From Halodesulfovibrio sp. (GTDB lineage Bacteria; Desulfobacterota; Desulfovibrionia; Desulfovibrionales; Desulfovibrionaceae), in NCBI RefSeq assembly GCF_025210605.1, contig NZ_JAOARI010000032.1, positions 150,595 through 214,594 of the forward strand: DNA of 64,000 nucleotides. The letters run 5' to 3'. Below, one piece after another: positions 18,553-28,800 of this stretch. Made by a program: the position numbers and the translations under genes. The notes under the pieces are model-generated. The model did no database searches. It saw only the letters and a program-made list of their open reading frames with translations, and had not been told where the DNA came from. Positions within the stretch are counted from its first letter, which is position 1. The number at the start of each line of letters is the position of its first letter.

Positions 18553-19521
18553 TTACTTTACATGAGTAATAAAACGGACTGATTCAGATAACAGTTGTGA
18601 TTTCTTACCTGCCCCCACTAGTTCGGACTCTCCAAACCAGCTAGTAATCACCTGTTTTTTCTCAACATCCGGAACATATGTTGTTATATATTTTTTCACT
18701 GCAATAGCACGCGCTTTTGCAAGTGATGTATTCCCTTTTACATATACGACAACATCTACTGACAACTCTGGAGAATTTTTCAACATTGCTCCCAGTAATT
18801 TCAATGACGCTGTTGTATCTGTTTTTATTTTGGCAGTATTCTTTGTGAACTTAACAGCAAGAAAGCTAACCTTACGTTTTCCTATATAAAAATTTCGCCA
18901 CGAATAATCACCAAGCAAATTAAGCCCTGAAACAGCTTTTAGGGCGATATGTCCGTCAGGATAATACTTAAGGTATTTAAGAAGGTCTTTGTGCTCTTGT
19001 TTGTAGTCCTTCAAGCCATGCCGTGCTACTGCTGAGTTGTACAATGCTTCTGGATCGTATTTGTTTTTTTTGAGTACGATCGTATAATGCTCGAGCGCTT
19101 TCTTCCACTCACGTTTGTCTAGATAATTATGCCCTAAATATAAGTGTGCATACGTAGCCCGCGAATTGAGTTCAATGGCTTTAAGATATTCTTCCCGCTC
19201 TCTTTTGTAGTCCATAACCGACCAGTAATTGATACCTAGCCAGAAGTGATAATCATCATCTTGAGGGGCTAATTGAACAGCCTTCTTCAGGTGCGGAAGC
19301 GCTGCTTCAGGTTTATCTTGCGCCAGCAGCATACGTCCAAGGTAGTAATATCCCATGGCATCGTCTGGGTTCTCGGCAATTACTTGTTCAAATTTTTTCT
19401 GTCCCTGACCGTATTTTTCCATTCCCAAATAGTACTGTCCTGTTATACCAGTACACCCAGTAACCATAACCGCAAACGCTCCGATAATTACTATACGGTG
19501 CAGCAAATTGACTACTTGCAT
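18553..19521 (-). CDS. TPR lipoprotein with C-terminal OmpA-like region
   Basis: The 322-aa protein begins with a lipoprotein signal (VTGC, Cys23). Residues about 35-200 contain at least four tetratricopeptide repeats (for example AMGYYYLGRMLLAQDKPEAA, YAHLYLGHNYLDKREWKKAL, PEALYNSAVA). The last 110 residues resemble an OmpA-like peptidoglycan-binding fold: TASLKLLGAMLKNSPELSVDVVVYVKG followed by LAKARAIAVKKYI. The usual ND...LS..RA signature is only partly kept. It is likely an outer-membrane scaffold linked to the cell wall. It is followed closely by the Gly-rich secreted protein gene. Confidence 0.8.
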   Translation of the reverse strand: MQVVNLLHRIVIIGAFAVMVTGCTGITGQYYLGMEKYGQGQKKFEQVIAENPDDAMGYYYLGRMLLAQDKPEAALPHLKKAVQLAPQDDDYHFWLGINYWSVMDYKREREEYLKAIELNSRATYAHLYLGHNYLDKREWKKALEHYTIVLKKNKYDPEALYNSAVARHGLKDYKQEHKDLLKYLKYYPDGHIALKAVSGLNLLGDYSWRNFYIGKRKVSFLAVKFTKNTAKIKTDTTASLKLLGAMLKNSPELSVDVVVYVKGNTSLAKARAIAVKKYITTYVPDVEKKQVITSWFGESELVGAGKKSQLLSESVRFITHVK

Positions 19522-19580
19522 TCAACACTCACAACATCTTAAAAGGTGGAACAGACAATATTTATACGCAGAATTACACC

Positions 19581-20384
19581 TTATTCTGTTACCCCTAGCG
19601 CTCGCGGTTGTAACGAAAGTTCGTTTGCAAGCGTATGGGGCAATTTACCGGACTTAACAGCCAGTATAGCCTTATTCATGAAAGCATTTGGTGAAATTCC
19701 ACTTTTAACAACAATTGAAAAAAGCTGTGTAATTTCTTTCCAGCGCATCAGCGTGGATTCTTTTTGCATTACAAGCGCTATGAACGTTTCGAGGTTTTCT
19801 GAAGAAACACCAGCTTGATTCAGCAAAGCATGCAATCGTATTCCTTCCAGAAGTACCCCCATTTCTTTATCAGCATAGTGGGCAAAGAATTTTTGAATCT
19901 CATGCTGAGTAACCCCTTGCGCTCTAATTTCGTACAAAACAGCTAATACATCTTCCTGCAATACAATATCAGTCTGACGGGCTAGCAACGTTTGCAACTC
20001 AGACACTTCTTTACACATATGTTTTATTGCAGAGCATAGCTGAGAACCCAAAATTCTTTTCGCTTTTCCTTCCACTATCTTTTCTTCGAGAAGCGACACA
20101 GGCAGCCCATCATTTTTAGCATTCACCAAGTTTACCAAAAGACAAGATGCATCTTGCTCTTCAAGCGTATGTTCAAGCATGCTCTGTGTTATCAACAATA
20201 ATGTTTCTTGCTGAATCTCAGTACGCTTGGCAGCTTCTACGACTTCTGAAAAAACATGTTGATCCTTGTTCTCAGACTGGCTGGCGGCCATCGCGCCTGT
20301 AACAAACGGTGAACAGCTGCAAAGCACACAGCCGAAACAAAACATACGAATTGCCCATACGTTCCCGATCGTTCTAAAGTTCAT
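19581..20384 (-). CDS. Secreted helical protein of the ECF sigma operon
   Basis: The 267-aa protein is encoded downstream of a sigma / anti-sigma pair and overlaps the anti-sigma gene by 11 nt. I chose the ATG at 20384, preceded by GGTGGAGC. Longer starts would run far into the anti-sigma frame. The N-terminus is hydrophobic with an apparent signal peptide ending near GAMAAS. The mature part is mostly helical (QQETLLLITQSMLEHTLEEQ and similar). I recognise no domain. It may be a regulated output or a co-sensor of the sigma system. Confidence 0.75.
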   Translation of the reverse strand: MNFRTIGNVWAIRMFCFGCVLCSCSPFVTGAMAASQSENKDQHVFSEVVEAAKRTEIQQETLLLITQSMLEHTLEEQDASCLLVNLVNAKNDGLPVSLLEEKIVEGKAKRILGSQLCSAIKHMCKEVSELQTLLARQTDIVLQEDVLAVLYEIRAQGVTQHEIQKFFAHYADKEMGVLLEGIRLHALLNQAGVSSENLETFIALVMQKESTLMRWKEITQLFSIVVKSGISPNAFMNKAILAVKSGKLPHTLANELSLQPRALGVTE

Positions 20385-20994
20385 GCAAAGCTCCACCAAC
20401 ATGAAGCAACGAATTCTTATTTCCGAAGCTATCTTGAACGTAAAATACAGAGCTTGGGTCAGGCATTGGTGCAGTACCGTCAACAAAAAATACGTACTCA
20501 TAGTCACCAGCAGGAAGTTCATGTTCAAGAACCCAAGCTTCTTGTGACTCATCGTAGCTCATTTCGAATCCACGACTTTGCCATTTATTGAATGATCCGA
20601 TCACTACGGCAGAAGAATATTTTTTTTGCGGATCAGGTAGCGCAAAAGTAACAGGCTTAACACCTTGCTTACGCAGTGAAGCACTCATTGCGCTCTGCTC
20701 GCTTCTTTCTTCATTTAAAAAAGAGGTATGAACAGCCAGCATGCTGCAAAAAATGAGACAGAAGCATACTGCAACCCGTAACGGCGAAAAAGAAATTGTC
20801 CTTGGTTTTGACCAACTGTTCCAAATTTCCAAGCATGCTTTTGCTATTTTATTACTGAAAGCTACAGGGGATGATTCAGATTTTTTTACCTGTTGCATTA
20901 CCTCCTCCGCAAAATTTTGCGGTGGTGCTACATCGTTAAATTCTTCTGAAAAAAGAATTCGAAGCTGTTCTTCTACAAAATCTTTTTTATTCAT
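20374..20994 (-). CDS. Membrane-anchored anti-sigma-like protein with CBM48/E-set domain
   Basis: The 206-aa protein starts inside the sigma gene (8-nt overlap, ATGAATAA), a typical sigma/anti-sigma coupling. Its N-terminal 80 residues are cytoplasmic in appearance, with PPQNFAEEVMQQVKK as in zinc-less anti-sigma domains. One membrane segment follows near residues 72-92 (LRVAVCFCLIFCSMLAV). The outer part (about 115-205) matches the AMPK/CBM48 glycogen-binding-like E-set fold: VTFALPDP, VVIGSFNKW, WVLEHELPAGDYEYVFFVDG. The family of TM anti-sigmas with such domains is known. The ligand sensed here is not. Confidence 0.82.
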   Translation of the reverse strand: MNKKDFVEEQLRILFSEEFNDVAPPQNFAEEVMQQVKKSESSPVAFSNKIAKACLEIWNSWSKPRTISFSPLRVAVCFCLIFCSMLAVHTSFLNEERSEQSAMSASLRKQGVKPVTFALPDPQKKYSSAVVIGSFNKWQSRGFEMSYDESQEAWVLEHELPAGDYEYVFFVDGTAPMPDPSSVFYVQDSFGNKNSLLHVGGALHEL

Positions 20995-21547
20995 AATTCC
21001 CCCCTACTGTGGCTGAAACAATTTCGATCCCCCGTTTCAACCGCATCTTAGCCGCACTTTCTCCAATGCCTAAGGAATCCGCTATTTCCTTAATCGACAA
21101 ATCATCGCGATATCGCAGCAACAAAGCTTCCCGATAAAGAACTGGCAACTGTTGGACAACTTGCATTAATTTATTTTTCAAAACATCCGTTTCAACAGTG
21201 CAATGGCATATTGTATGGTTACCATCCAATTCATCCATAAAAGATGCATTCTTACCATCCTTGCGCCAGTAATCACGTAATGTATTAATTGCGATAGCGT
21301 TAAGCCACGATGAAAACTGTTTTTCTTGCGAAAATTGCTCTAACTTTTCATACGCTTTTAAGAAAACATCTTGTGCCAGTTCTGCCGCTATTGCCTGCGA
21401 CTGAACAGAACGAAAAAAAATACTATAAATTTTAGCCTGATACTTCGACACCAGCAATGCGTATGCGTCTGTGTTTCCATTACGTATAGAAACAACAATA
21501 TCTCTGTCGGAAGGCGAAGAGTTTTGCTGAAAGGGAGTGTGCTGCAT
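20987..21547 (-). CDS. ECF-type RNA polymerase sigma factor
   Basis: The 186-aa protein contains sigma region 2 (AAELAQDVFLKAYEKLEQF, then SSWLNAIAINTLRDYWRK) and region 4 (LPVLYREALLLRYRDDLSIKEIADSLGIGESAAKMRLKRG). Three possible starts lie in a row (TTG, GTG, ATG at 21553, 21550, 21547). I use the ATG, though none has a strong ribosome-binding site. It heads a three-gene operon with overlapping genes. Its target promoters, possibly including its own, cannot be deduced. Confidence 0.92.
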   Translation of the reverse strand: MQHTPFQQNSSPSDRDIVVSIRNGNTDAYALLVSKYQAKIYSIFFRSVQSQAIAAELAQDVFLKAYEKLEQFSQEKQFSSWLNAIAINTLRDYWRKDGKNASFMDELDGNHTICHCTVETDVLKNKLMQVVQQLPVLYREALLLRYRDDLSIKEIADSLGIGESAAKMRLKRGIEIVSATVGGNYE

Positions 21548-21699
21548 CACCAAGTACTACGTCGCAAAACGGCATTTGGTCACAAAAAAATTATATTTTT
21601 TATTTTAGTAAAAATACCAGCAGGTAAGCTTTCGGTGCTTTTTTTACGCCAAAAAATAGTTCTATCGCACTTAGCAAATACTTTTGGATTGCAACAAAA

Positions 21700-21730
21700 A
21701 AGGCTTAGAAGATAATATCTTCTAAGCCTT
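21700..21730 (-). terminator. Terminator of the rubrerythrin-like gene
   Basis: A perfect 14-bp stem (AAGGCTTAGAAGAT and its complement) with a 3-nt loop is followed on the minus strand by TTTTTT. Confidence 0.92.
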
Positions 21731-21770
21731 ACGACCTGTCAAAATAATAAGTTAAAAGCTTGATTTAAAA

Positions 21771-22250
21771 CTACAATTGCGAATAAATCGCCTGCAATTT
21801 TGAAAGATGAACTCTTTCTTCTTGAATACATTCACGAACAGCATCTTTTTCAGTATCTGGTACAAATGTTTCCATTTCCATAAAGAACAGTAAGGTATCT
21901 TTTTCAAAGCTCATAGCCATGCGTACAGCAGCTTTTTCATTATCGACAACTGCTGCTTTAAGATCACTATCTTGATCCGTGAATAATGCATGTGATTCAA
22001 TAAGTCCTTGAATATATGCACCGTACTCTTCACTAGTAGCCCAAGCTGGCAATTCTATTTCACCGAGACGCTTCGCAAGGGACTGGAATATGCCCTGATG
22101 CTTGGCTTCTTCATTTGCTAAATAATGGAAAAGTTCGCGGGTCTTCGGATTAGTGGCAGATTTTTCAAGTGAAAGATAAAACTCACGACCTTTCTTCTCA
22201 ATTTCAACTGCAATAGTAGCGATTTCATTAGCGCGGAAAAAACTTGCCAT
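21771..22250 (-). CDS. Rubrerythrin-like ferritin-family protein
   Basis: The 159-aa four-helix protein carries diiron-type ligand motifs: EIEKKGREFY (about 17-26), ANEEAKHQ (about 45-52), a third-helix FEKDTLLFFMEME and a C-terminal EERVHLSKL. There is no rubredoxin domain, so it belongs to the rubrerythrin-like erythrin group rather than full-length rubrerythrin. Such proteins reduce peroxide or handle iron in anaerobes. AGGAGA precedes the ATG at 22250. It is flanked by terminators and is probably transcribed alone. Confidence 0.88.
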   Translation of the reverse strand: MASFFRANEIATIAVEIEKKGREFYLSLEKSATNPKTRELFHYLANEEAKHQGIFQSLAKRLGEIELPAWATSEEYGAYIQGLIESHALFTDQDSDLKAAVVDNEKAAVRMAMSFEKDTLLFFMEMETFVPDTEKDAVRECIQEERVHLSKLQAIYSQL

Positions 22251-22578
22251 AGTATCTCCTGACGTTGAGGTGTTGTGCGGCTACTGGCACGCTGCACCAT
22301 TACTGCTTGAGCTTCAGCTGCTGCGAATCCAGTACGCTTTTTTTGATTGTGCACATAAAAAAAATATATCGTCAATTCCCGTATGCAATTTCTTTAAACA
22401 AAGATAGATGACTGTACTTTTTTTATAGCACACATTATCGGCTAACGGAATCGGTGTTCCCTTTTTGATACAATAAAACAATATTGCTACTCTTTCCTTC
22501 GCTAATTTAAAAGTTTTCTACAAAAAAAGCCCCCATTTCTGGGGGCTAATGTTTCATTTAGCAATGCAGTATTGCTTA
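22251..22578. other. Intergenic between rubrerythrin-like and Cys-rich lipoprotein genes
   Basis: This should contain the promoter of the rubrerythrin-like gene and the terminator of the lipoprotein gene at 22528-22547. No other structure is apparent. Confidence 0.45.
22528..22547 (-). terminator. Terminator of the Cys-rich lipoprotein gene
   Basis: An 8-bp GC-rich stem (AGCCCCCA and its complement) with a TTTC loop is followed on the minus strand by T7. Confidence 0.88.
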
Positions 22579-24900
22579 TTAAGGGTTAGATTGAGGGTTT
22601 TTCTCAAAGATACGGAACGTATTGGTTTCTCTTACATACGTACCTTTTGTGTATCTAAAGAGAATATCGGCATAGTGGTTGTTCTGTCCTGGACGCACAA
22701 TAAATGGAGCATCTGCACCCAAATTAAATGGCTGTGCTTTAAATACAGCCCATACTGTTGGGATAGGTTTACCATTCGCTAATTGACCAAATGTGCCACG
22801 AGCCTGAGGAGCAGGGTTAAACGTTGCAAGAGGCACTTCTACGGTATAAGGGCCTGTGCCAAAGCCTGTTTGTACTGGGTTCTGCGGTGGATCTGGATTA
22901 ACAACAACGGCTGTCCATTCATCAGGGTTAAAGACAAAGTCGTTATCACATGTGCCACCAATCGGATCAATTGTAATCAGTATTCTTGTAGGGGCATTTT
23001 CACTTGGACCTGCGCCAGGAGTACCGATTACTCCCTGACCTCTGAGGAAGTCTTCAAAGTTTTCAGGAATTGAGATTGTATCAGGAATACAAGGCTCAGG
23101 ACCTGATCCTTTAGGGAGAATAACAAAATCACAACCGCAAGAATTTCCATCTGGATCATTATCAGGGTCTTCGTCACCACAACTTGCCTTCAACTCATCA
23201 TCAAAGTAGATAGATGCTGCAATGTTAGAGCGCTGAACATCCTGAGGATTTTCAGTTGTGCGGAGCATTACCATACCTATTTCTGAATCCTGAATGAGTT
23301 CAAGCGGACTCAGATCAGAAACATTTTTATCGGTTTGATAAACAAATGTTGAACTGAAGGTATTACCAGATATAGGAATATCAGTGCGGTTTCTAAACGG
23401 CAAAGTAGCGCTGTCTGTGTATTTAAACACAAAGCCTTCAGGGGCAGTCACCTCAACAGTAAGTTCCTGTCCAGCACGTAATACGCCTAACCCGTCAATT
23501 TTAAATGTCAGTAATGTCTGAAGCTCAGTATCAATAACTTTTGCATACAGACCATTTACGACTTTAATAACTGTTGGGTTGCTTGTATCAAGAGTTGCAC
23601 CTTGGCGTACAGGTTCTACAAAGAATTTTGTGTTTTTGCATGCTTCGAAGCGTTCAAATTCAGTAACTACAGATTCACCTCGTTTGAGGTAGCGCGCGCA
23701 CACAATAAGTGGAGAAACAAAACAACCGTCTTTGGCTTTGAAAGTAAATAAAACTTTCTGACCACATGCATGTTCGTATTCCACGTCATTTAATACATAT
23801 CTGAAGCGTTCTTCGCCGGTGAACTCATCACCAACTTTTACTTCTTCACCGCGGGCGAACAGTTTGCCTTCTTCAGGAAGCTCAGCAACCACAAACTGTC
23901 CTTTTTTGCCAATTTTGTTTGTAATAGGTTTTACTGTGAAGCTAAATACAGGTGGATCGCCGTAGAACGGGATAAAGCAACAATCGTCGCAACGGTTGTT
24001 TCTGCACTTTGGTCTAAAGTCTAATGCTTTCAGTTCTAATGTGTATACATTATCACAAATCACATCTTGTCTTGTCAGGCATTCAATTTCTGCTCTGTAT
24101 TTTGGACCAAGAACAGGAATCATAGCGCCTTTAACTTCTTCTACAGGAATAAATCTGTAGCTTTCAAGATTTTCCCAATTTTTAATGTTGTAAACTGCTC
24201 TTCGAAGAGCACGCTGGTAGCGTGGAGAGTTGGTTGCAAGACCTTCTTCGCAGCTACCCATGCCAATTAAGAGAGCCTGTGCAATGTATTCATAGTTCAC
24301 AAGCTCGCAACAAGCATTTCCAAGAGGATCTGCCATTGTCTTAATAGACATTAAGCAACAAATAAGTTTTTTAACCAAGTTGCGGGCGTCTTCAAGAGTT
24401 TCACCACACTTAACAAGGTCATGAACAATGGTGTTTGGAAGTGTTAAATATGCCTTGCATTCACCCGGGGCAAGAACAGCGCGCATTTGACCTTTAAAGC
24501 AACAATTGCGTTCACTTGCACCTTTTAATTTTACATCTTTTTCGCAACTGTATGCACAATTAAACCGCACGCCGCCCTTTGAATACAAGAAAATATTCTG
24601 ACTTCGATCAAGCTTTTTGAAAGCTTCTTCATCCAGAATGATGCAACCATTTTCGTCGGTTACACCAATAAGAATATCTCTGCCTCCGCAATTAATTTTT
24701 TCGTTATCTACAACTTTGCATGTACTTTTGGCAAAGACCTGCGCTCCTTTTACTGGTGCTCCAGAAACGCAGCCAAATTTTTTAGTGATTACTTGCGAGC
24801 CGCCACCGCTGTCATCACAACTGCTGCTGCCGCTGCTGCCGCAGCCCACCAGAGCAAAAGACAAAGCGATTAACGCCACCATAAACAGTGCTTTTTTCAT
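22579..24900 (-). CDS. Cys-rich lipoprotein, paralogue of the left-edge gene
   Basis: The 773-aa protein starts with MKKALFMVALIALSFAL and lipobox VGC (Cys20 region), almost identical to the left-edge lipoprotein. I chose the ATG at 24900, preceded by AAGGACT, over a longer frame starting 24 nt upstream. It shares GCVSGAPVKGA, LPNTIVHDLV, KLICC and YEYIAQALLIGMGS with the paralogue and has many cysteine pairs (RNNRCDDCC, GNACC). The C-terminal 350 residues are beta-rich, with a Pro/Gly/Asp-rich DEDPDNDPDGNSCGCD segment. It has no catalytic motif. Predicted surface location follows from the lipobox. Confidence 0.85.
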   Translation of the reverse strand: MKKALFMVALIALSFALVGCGSSGSSSCDDSGGGSQVITKKFGCVSGAPVKGAQVFAKSTCKVVDNEKINCGGRDILIGVTDENGCIILDEEAFKKLDRSQNIFLYSKGGVRFNCAYSCEKDVKLKGASERNCCFKGQMRAVLAPGECKAYLTLPNTIVHDLVKCGETLEDARNLVKKLICCLMSIKTMADPLGNACCELVNYEYIAQALLIGMGSCEEGLATNSPRYQRALRRAVYNIKNWENLESYRFIPVEEVKGAMIPVLGPKYRAEIECLTRQDVICDNVYTLELKALDFRPKCRNNRCDDCCFIPFYGDPPVFSFTVKPITNKIGKKGQFVVAELPEEGKLFARGEEVKVGDEFTGEERFRYVLNDVEYEHACGQKVLFTFKAKDGCFVSPLIVCARYLKRGESVVTEFERFEACKNTKFFVEPVRQGATLDTSNPTVIKVVNGLYAKVIDTELQTLLTFKIDGLGVLRAGQELTVEVTAPEGFVFKYTDSATLPFRNRTDIPISGNTFSSTFVYQTDKNVSDLSPLELIQDSEIGMVMLRTTENPQDVQRSNIAASIYFDDELKASCGDEDPDNDPDGNSCGCDFVILPKGSGPEPCIPDTISIPENFEDFLRGQGVIGTPGAGPSENAPTRILITIDPIGGTCDNDFVFNPDEWTAVVVNPDPPQNPVQTGFGTGPYTVEVPLATFNPAPQARGTFGQLANGKPIPTVWAVFKAQPFNLGADAPFIVRPGQNNHYADILFRYTKGTYVRETNTFRIFEKNPQSNP

Positions 24901-24990
24901 TGCTAGTCCTTTTGTTAAATTCAATCATTAGTCACTTGGGACTTAAAACACGCCAATTGTCTAAATGATTAATTTTATTAACTAAGAATC

Positions 24991-25022
24991 AACAATGATA
25001 AAGATGTTCCAACATATAATAG
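24991..25022 (-). promoter_or_regulatory. Conserved upstream block (copy 2)
   Basis: This is the counterpart of 1922-1953, with 26 of 32 identical positions and the same distance from the start codon of the paralogous lipoprotein gene. Probably a shared promoter or leader element. Confidence 0.45.
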
Positions 25023-25260
25023 TAGGAAATAAACCCGCTAAAAATGCGCTATAAAGTAATTTTATTAATTAAGCTAAATTCAAAAAATAAATTCAAAATA
25101 ACAAAAACTTATATTTCTATTAAAACATCATCTTAAAAATTTTATTTTATTTTTAATAAAACAAATAACCATCCAATCGTATTGGAATACTATTCAAAAA
25201 CTACATTAATACTAAAAGCATTAGTAAAAATCGTGATGTCTTATTTTTATTTGAAAACAA

Positions 25261-25285
25261 AAAAGCCCCCAAAATGGGGGCTTTT
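25261..25285 (-). terminator. Terminator of the ABM monooxygenase gene
   Basis: AAAAGCCCCC and GGGGGCTTTT form a 10-bp stem with a 5-nt loop, followed by T residues on the minus strand. Confidence 0.9.
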
Positions 25286-25357
25286 TCAATAGTAATGGAA
25301 ATATATCAGAATTAAACAGTAGTAATCCTTCAATATCACTCCATCACAAGTCTACTT

Positions 25358-25663
25358 TTATGCATCTTGAAGAACTTTTAATGCAACATCTTCTACAATA
25401 TCTGAGACAGCGTTAACATATTCAACCATATGGGGGGCTTTTAAGTGTGCCTCAAGCGCTTCAACAGATTCCCACTTTTCAATAATTGTAACTAGTTGAT
25501 TATCCACTTGCTGACTATCAAGTGAAGTTGCCACATCGACAGTCGGCACATATTCAATGCATCCATCCTCTTCTAATACGCTGGGAATGTTAGCATTAAA
25601 AATAGCTAAAAATTCCTGCAACTTTCCTTCTTTAACCTTAACGGACGCAATAACTCGTATCAT
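25358..25663 (-). CDS. Antibiotic-biosynthesis-monooxygenase (ABM) domain protein
   Basis: This 101-aa protein fills a single ABM dimeric alpha/beta-barrel domain: MIRVIASVKVKEGKLQEFLAIF at the N-terminus, CIEYVPTVD in the middle, then IIEKWESVEALEAHLKAPHM with the conserved His. Relatives such as YgiN act as quinol monooxygenases or on other small electrophiles. The specific reaction here is unknown. AGGAGA precedes the ATG. It is a monocistronic unit with its own terminator. Confidence 0.88.
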   Translation of the reverse strand: MIRVIASVKVKEGKLQEFLAIFNANIPSVLEEDGCIEYVPTVDVATSLDSQQVDNQLVTIIEKWESVEALEAHLKAPHMVEYVNAVSDIVEDVALKVLQDA

Positions 25664-25840
25664 TTTGTATCTCCTGATAATCTATAGCCTGAAAAACGCT
25701 ATAGTATAGTAAAAGCATAGACGTCGCCCAAATCAAACAGGCACACGCTAAGCAGTAAAATCTATCTGGCAATCACCCGTAACATTGTTATTTGGGGCAA
25801 CAAAAAAACATTGTAATGATAATGCGAGCAGATACAAGGG

Positions 25841-28800
25841 CTATTTTTCTTGTTGTGCTCCTGGTTGCAATGCATGCGAAGTGATCTCATAAATCTGAAT
25901 TGAAAAATCGTCGAAGTATGCATATTCATTAGCAGACGATGAATCAAACTTCCCAATACCAAGCGTATTCATACCTACATCAATCCCCACCAGTCCCGCG
26001 TCTTCTGCAACCGTAGATACTCCGGCATTCGATAAGGCATAAATGTAGTCACCGTCATCATCGGCAGAAGGAAGCGTAATTTTCACTTGTTTCTGCGCTG
26101 GGACGCCATACAGCGCGCCTGTAACCGAATCACCAGAAATTAATTCACTTGAGTAGTTCGTAAACCTTCCCTTTGCCTGCCATATCTTTGGAGATTTATT
26201 GCGTTCTTCCCATTGTACCTGCCTGAAATAATCTCCATCTTGTGGCCAAAGAAATGACTTTTCAGATTCACGAACTGGATACGCCTTCCGTCCGATAATT
26301 TTAATACTCCCATCTGATTCTGCGTTACCATCAGGAGTCGCGAATGCTGCGGAGACAACAGCGACTTTATCTGTGCCAAGGTACTGATGATAATTCCCTT
26401 TAACCTCTGTCAGGGTCACTTGGATTGTCGTCCAGTCCTTCATCCAAAATTTATAGCTGTGATTAGCAGAAAGCCGACCGCAGTCACTCTCCGCTTTCGC
26501 ATGCTCAATATACTGCACAGGTTTGTCGATTGAGAATCCCGCATCAAGAACTGGCTGCCCTGAAGTCGCATTTATCCACATTCCACCCGCATTGATAGCT
26601 CCATGCAACGGAGTCCCCTTCAAATACGGTTCGCCGATCTGACTTGCAGTGCCCCCTGCAAATGGTACAGTTACGTGATTCAGAACATTGTAGATGTCAT
26701 GAATTTCATAGCCTTCATACGAACTGATATACATAGGGAGGTAATGCATAGCAGGAACTTGGATCAACGCTCCCTGAGCATTGACAGCTATCAAGGTGTC
26801 TGTTTCGGCTCCTGCAAATGTCCACACATATTCCGCAAGATAGGTACTCTCTAACTCCCAGCCTGTTGCATTGCCTTCCGAAATATAGCTGATAACTTGA
26901 TTTTCATACTCTGGCTTGCGCTCATAAAAAGCTGAAATCGAACCAACGTGTTTTATATATTGAGGATACTCCACCATTTCGTCGTTTATGCGTTTATATA
27001 TTGTTAAAACAACGGGCTGTAGTTCGGCTAACGGGTATTTTGCCAGCATATGCGAATCATCAGACATCCCGCTCACTACCGGCAAGGGGCTTGCCTTATC
27101 GCCTGCAAACTCATCCTTACTCCAGAGCATAAGGTACGGAACACCGTTAAACATACTTTTATCTTTCCAGAACCTGTCATCTGCCACATCATCCACGTTA
27201 TGATCTTTAGCTATTTTATTTTCACCATGCTGCTGAAGAAACGTGTCTGTTATCCCATCCCAGTATAAATCAGGGCGCTTTCCACTGAAGGCTCGTGTGC
27301 TCTGCTCCGCCCCTCTATATGAGCAGATAAAGTTAAGCCTCAATGAATTTGAAGTACTGTTACCTTTTTTATTATCAGCGATGTCGAATGAAACCCCTGT
27401 TGCCCACGACCCCCAAGTAAACGACGGCGGAATGGGTTGACCAAGCATAGTAGTGTGCACCTGATCGTCATCTCGATTGAATTTTATTTTCGCTTGCATG
27501 TCATAAACAACAATATGCTCTGCGGAATCCCATTTCTCTCGAGCTTTCAATGCCTTTTTTACGCCAGCATCCTTTTTCTTTAATGAAACATTTCCCTTCG
27601 GCTCCAAGCCTTTTTTTCCTGCAACGGCTACCGTATCCAGCACCACTGCGCCTGTAACTTTCAAAGACTCATCACCATTTTCGTGGCTACCGTCTTCATC
27701 TTTAAAATCATCATCAGATGATGGATCAGAAAAATCTGAACTGAACGCTGAATGAAGGATAGAATCTATTTTCATCAATGGCTGGTTGAATACTATTGTC
27801 CTGACAACAGGTGCGTACCCCGTCTCTATCATTCCTTTTGATGTAACTTCGATGTGCGGCTGTAAAATAATATCGGTTCCGCTTCCCAGTTCAAGACCAC
27901 CCGCACCAAAGTCTTCTTTTCCTGCTACAGGCTCCAAACCCGAAAGCGTGCCGGTTTTATAGTCCGCAGTGCGATATGCCACATACCGCGAAATTTTCCC
28001 AACTTTTGCAAGCACAACTCCATTCGGAGGGAAAAATTCAATCGCCCGCCCAATAGAAAAAGTCGCATTTTCTTTTCCAAGCCTTGTTATATTGTGCGTT
28101 TTAGCTGCAAATAGCAGTTGGTCTTTAGCTGCATATTGCTGTGGTGTTTGAAAATACATCACGAGCCCGCCATCTGGGGTAACACTTACGTTGCCTACTG
28201 GCGCAACTACTTCACTGCTCGGGATATACAGCGCAACGTTCCCGGACAGCAAAGCCCCCTGCGTTTTTCTTTCAGGTGGATTCCCTGACGCCGAAGGTAA
28301 AAACGATGCAGAAAATGGCGAGATTAAGCCCGAAGGGGTAAACCAGTATTTCCGGACGGAAAGCTCAAATATATTTGAGGACAACGTATCGTCAGCATTT
28401 TTAAATTTGAATTTTTTATTATGAATTTGTTCAACGGCAACATCTACCTCGTCATCACCATTGTATACTCGTGCGGCATACACATGCCCTGCATAGCGGA
28501 TACCGGATTCTGCTAAAAAATATGCTTTAGGAGATAAGGTAAGAGCAAGCGTTGAAAGCGAAGCGCTATTTTGCAGCGGAACCATTCCACTCATAAGCGT
28601 CGCCACAAAAACCATTACGCCAATAATACTTACCAAAGCGCTACCTGAAGAGTTTGTGAGAACTTTTGTAGAAACAGAACGGACGATGCGGTTCGCAATA
28701 AATGCCAGAAAAGGAATAATCACCAATAACGCAGGGTTCACAGTCCAAAGGAACATGAAACCTGCAAAAGGATACAAAAGCATCTGTGCGCCAAGACATA

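Larger units (their letters stand above)
24901..25357. other. Intergenic upstream of the Cys-rich lipoprotein
   Basis: Very AT-rich. It holds the conserved block at 24991-25022 and, at its left-strand end, the terminator of the ABM gene at 25261-25285. I see no other gene. Confidence 0.5.

Noticed and set aside
18005..18582. Several long frames on both strands around the Gly-rich protein gene
   Set aside because: They come from the repetitive, biased codons of the real gene (17523-18539) and lack starts with ribosome-binding sites.
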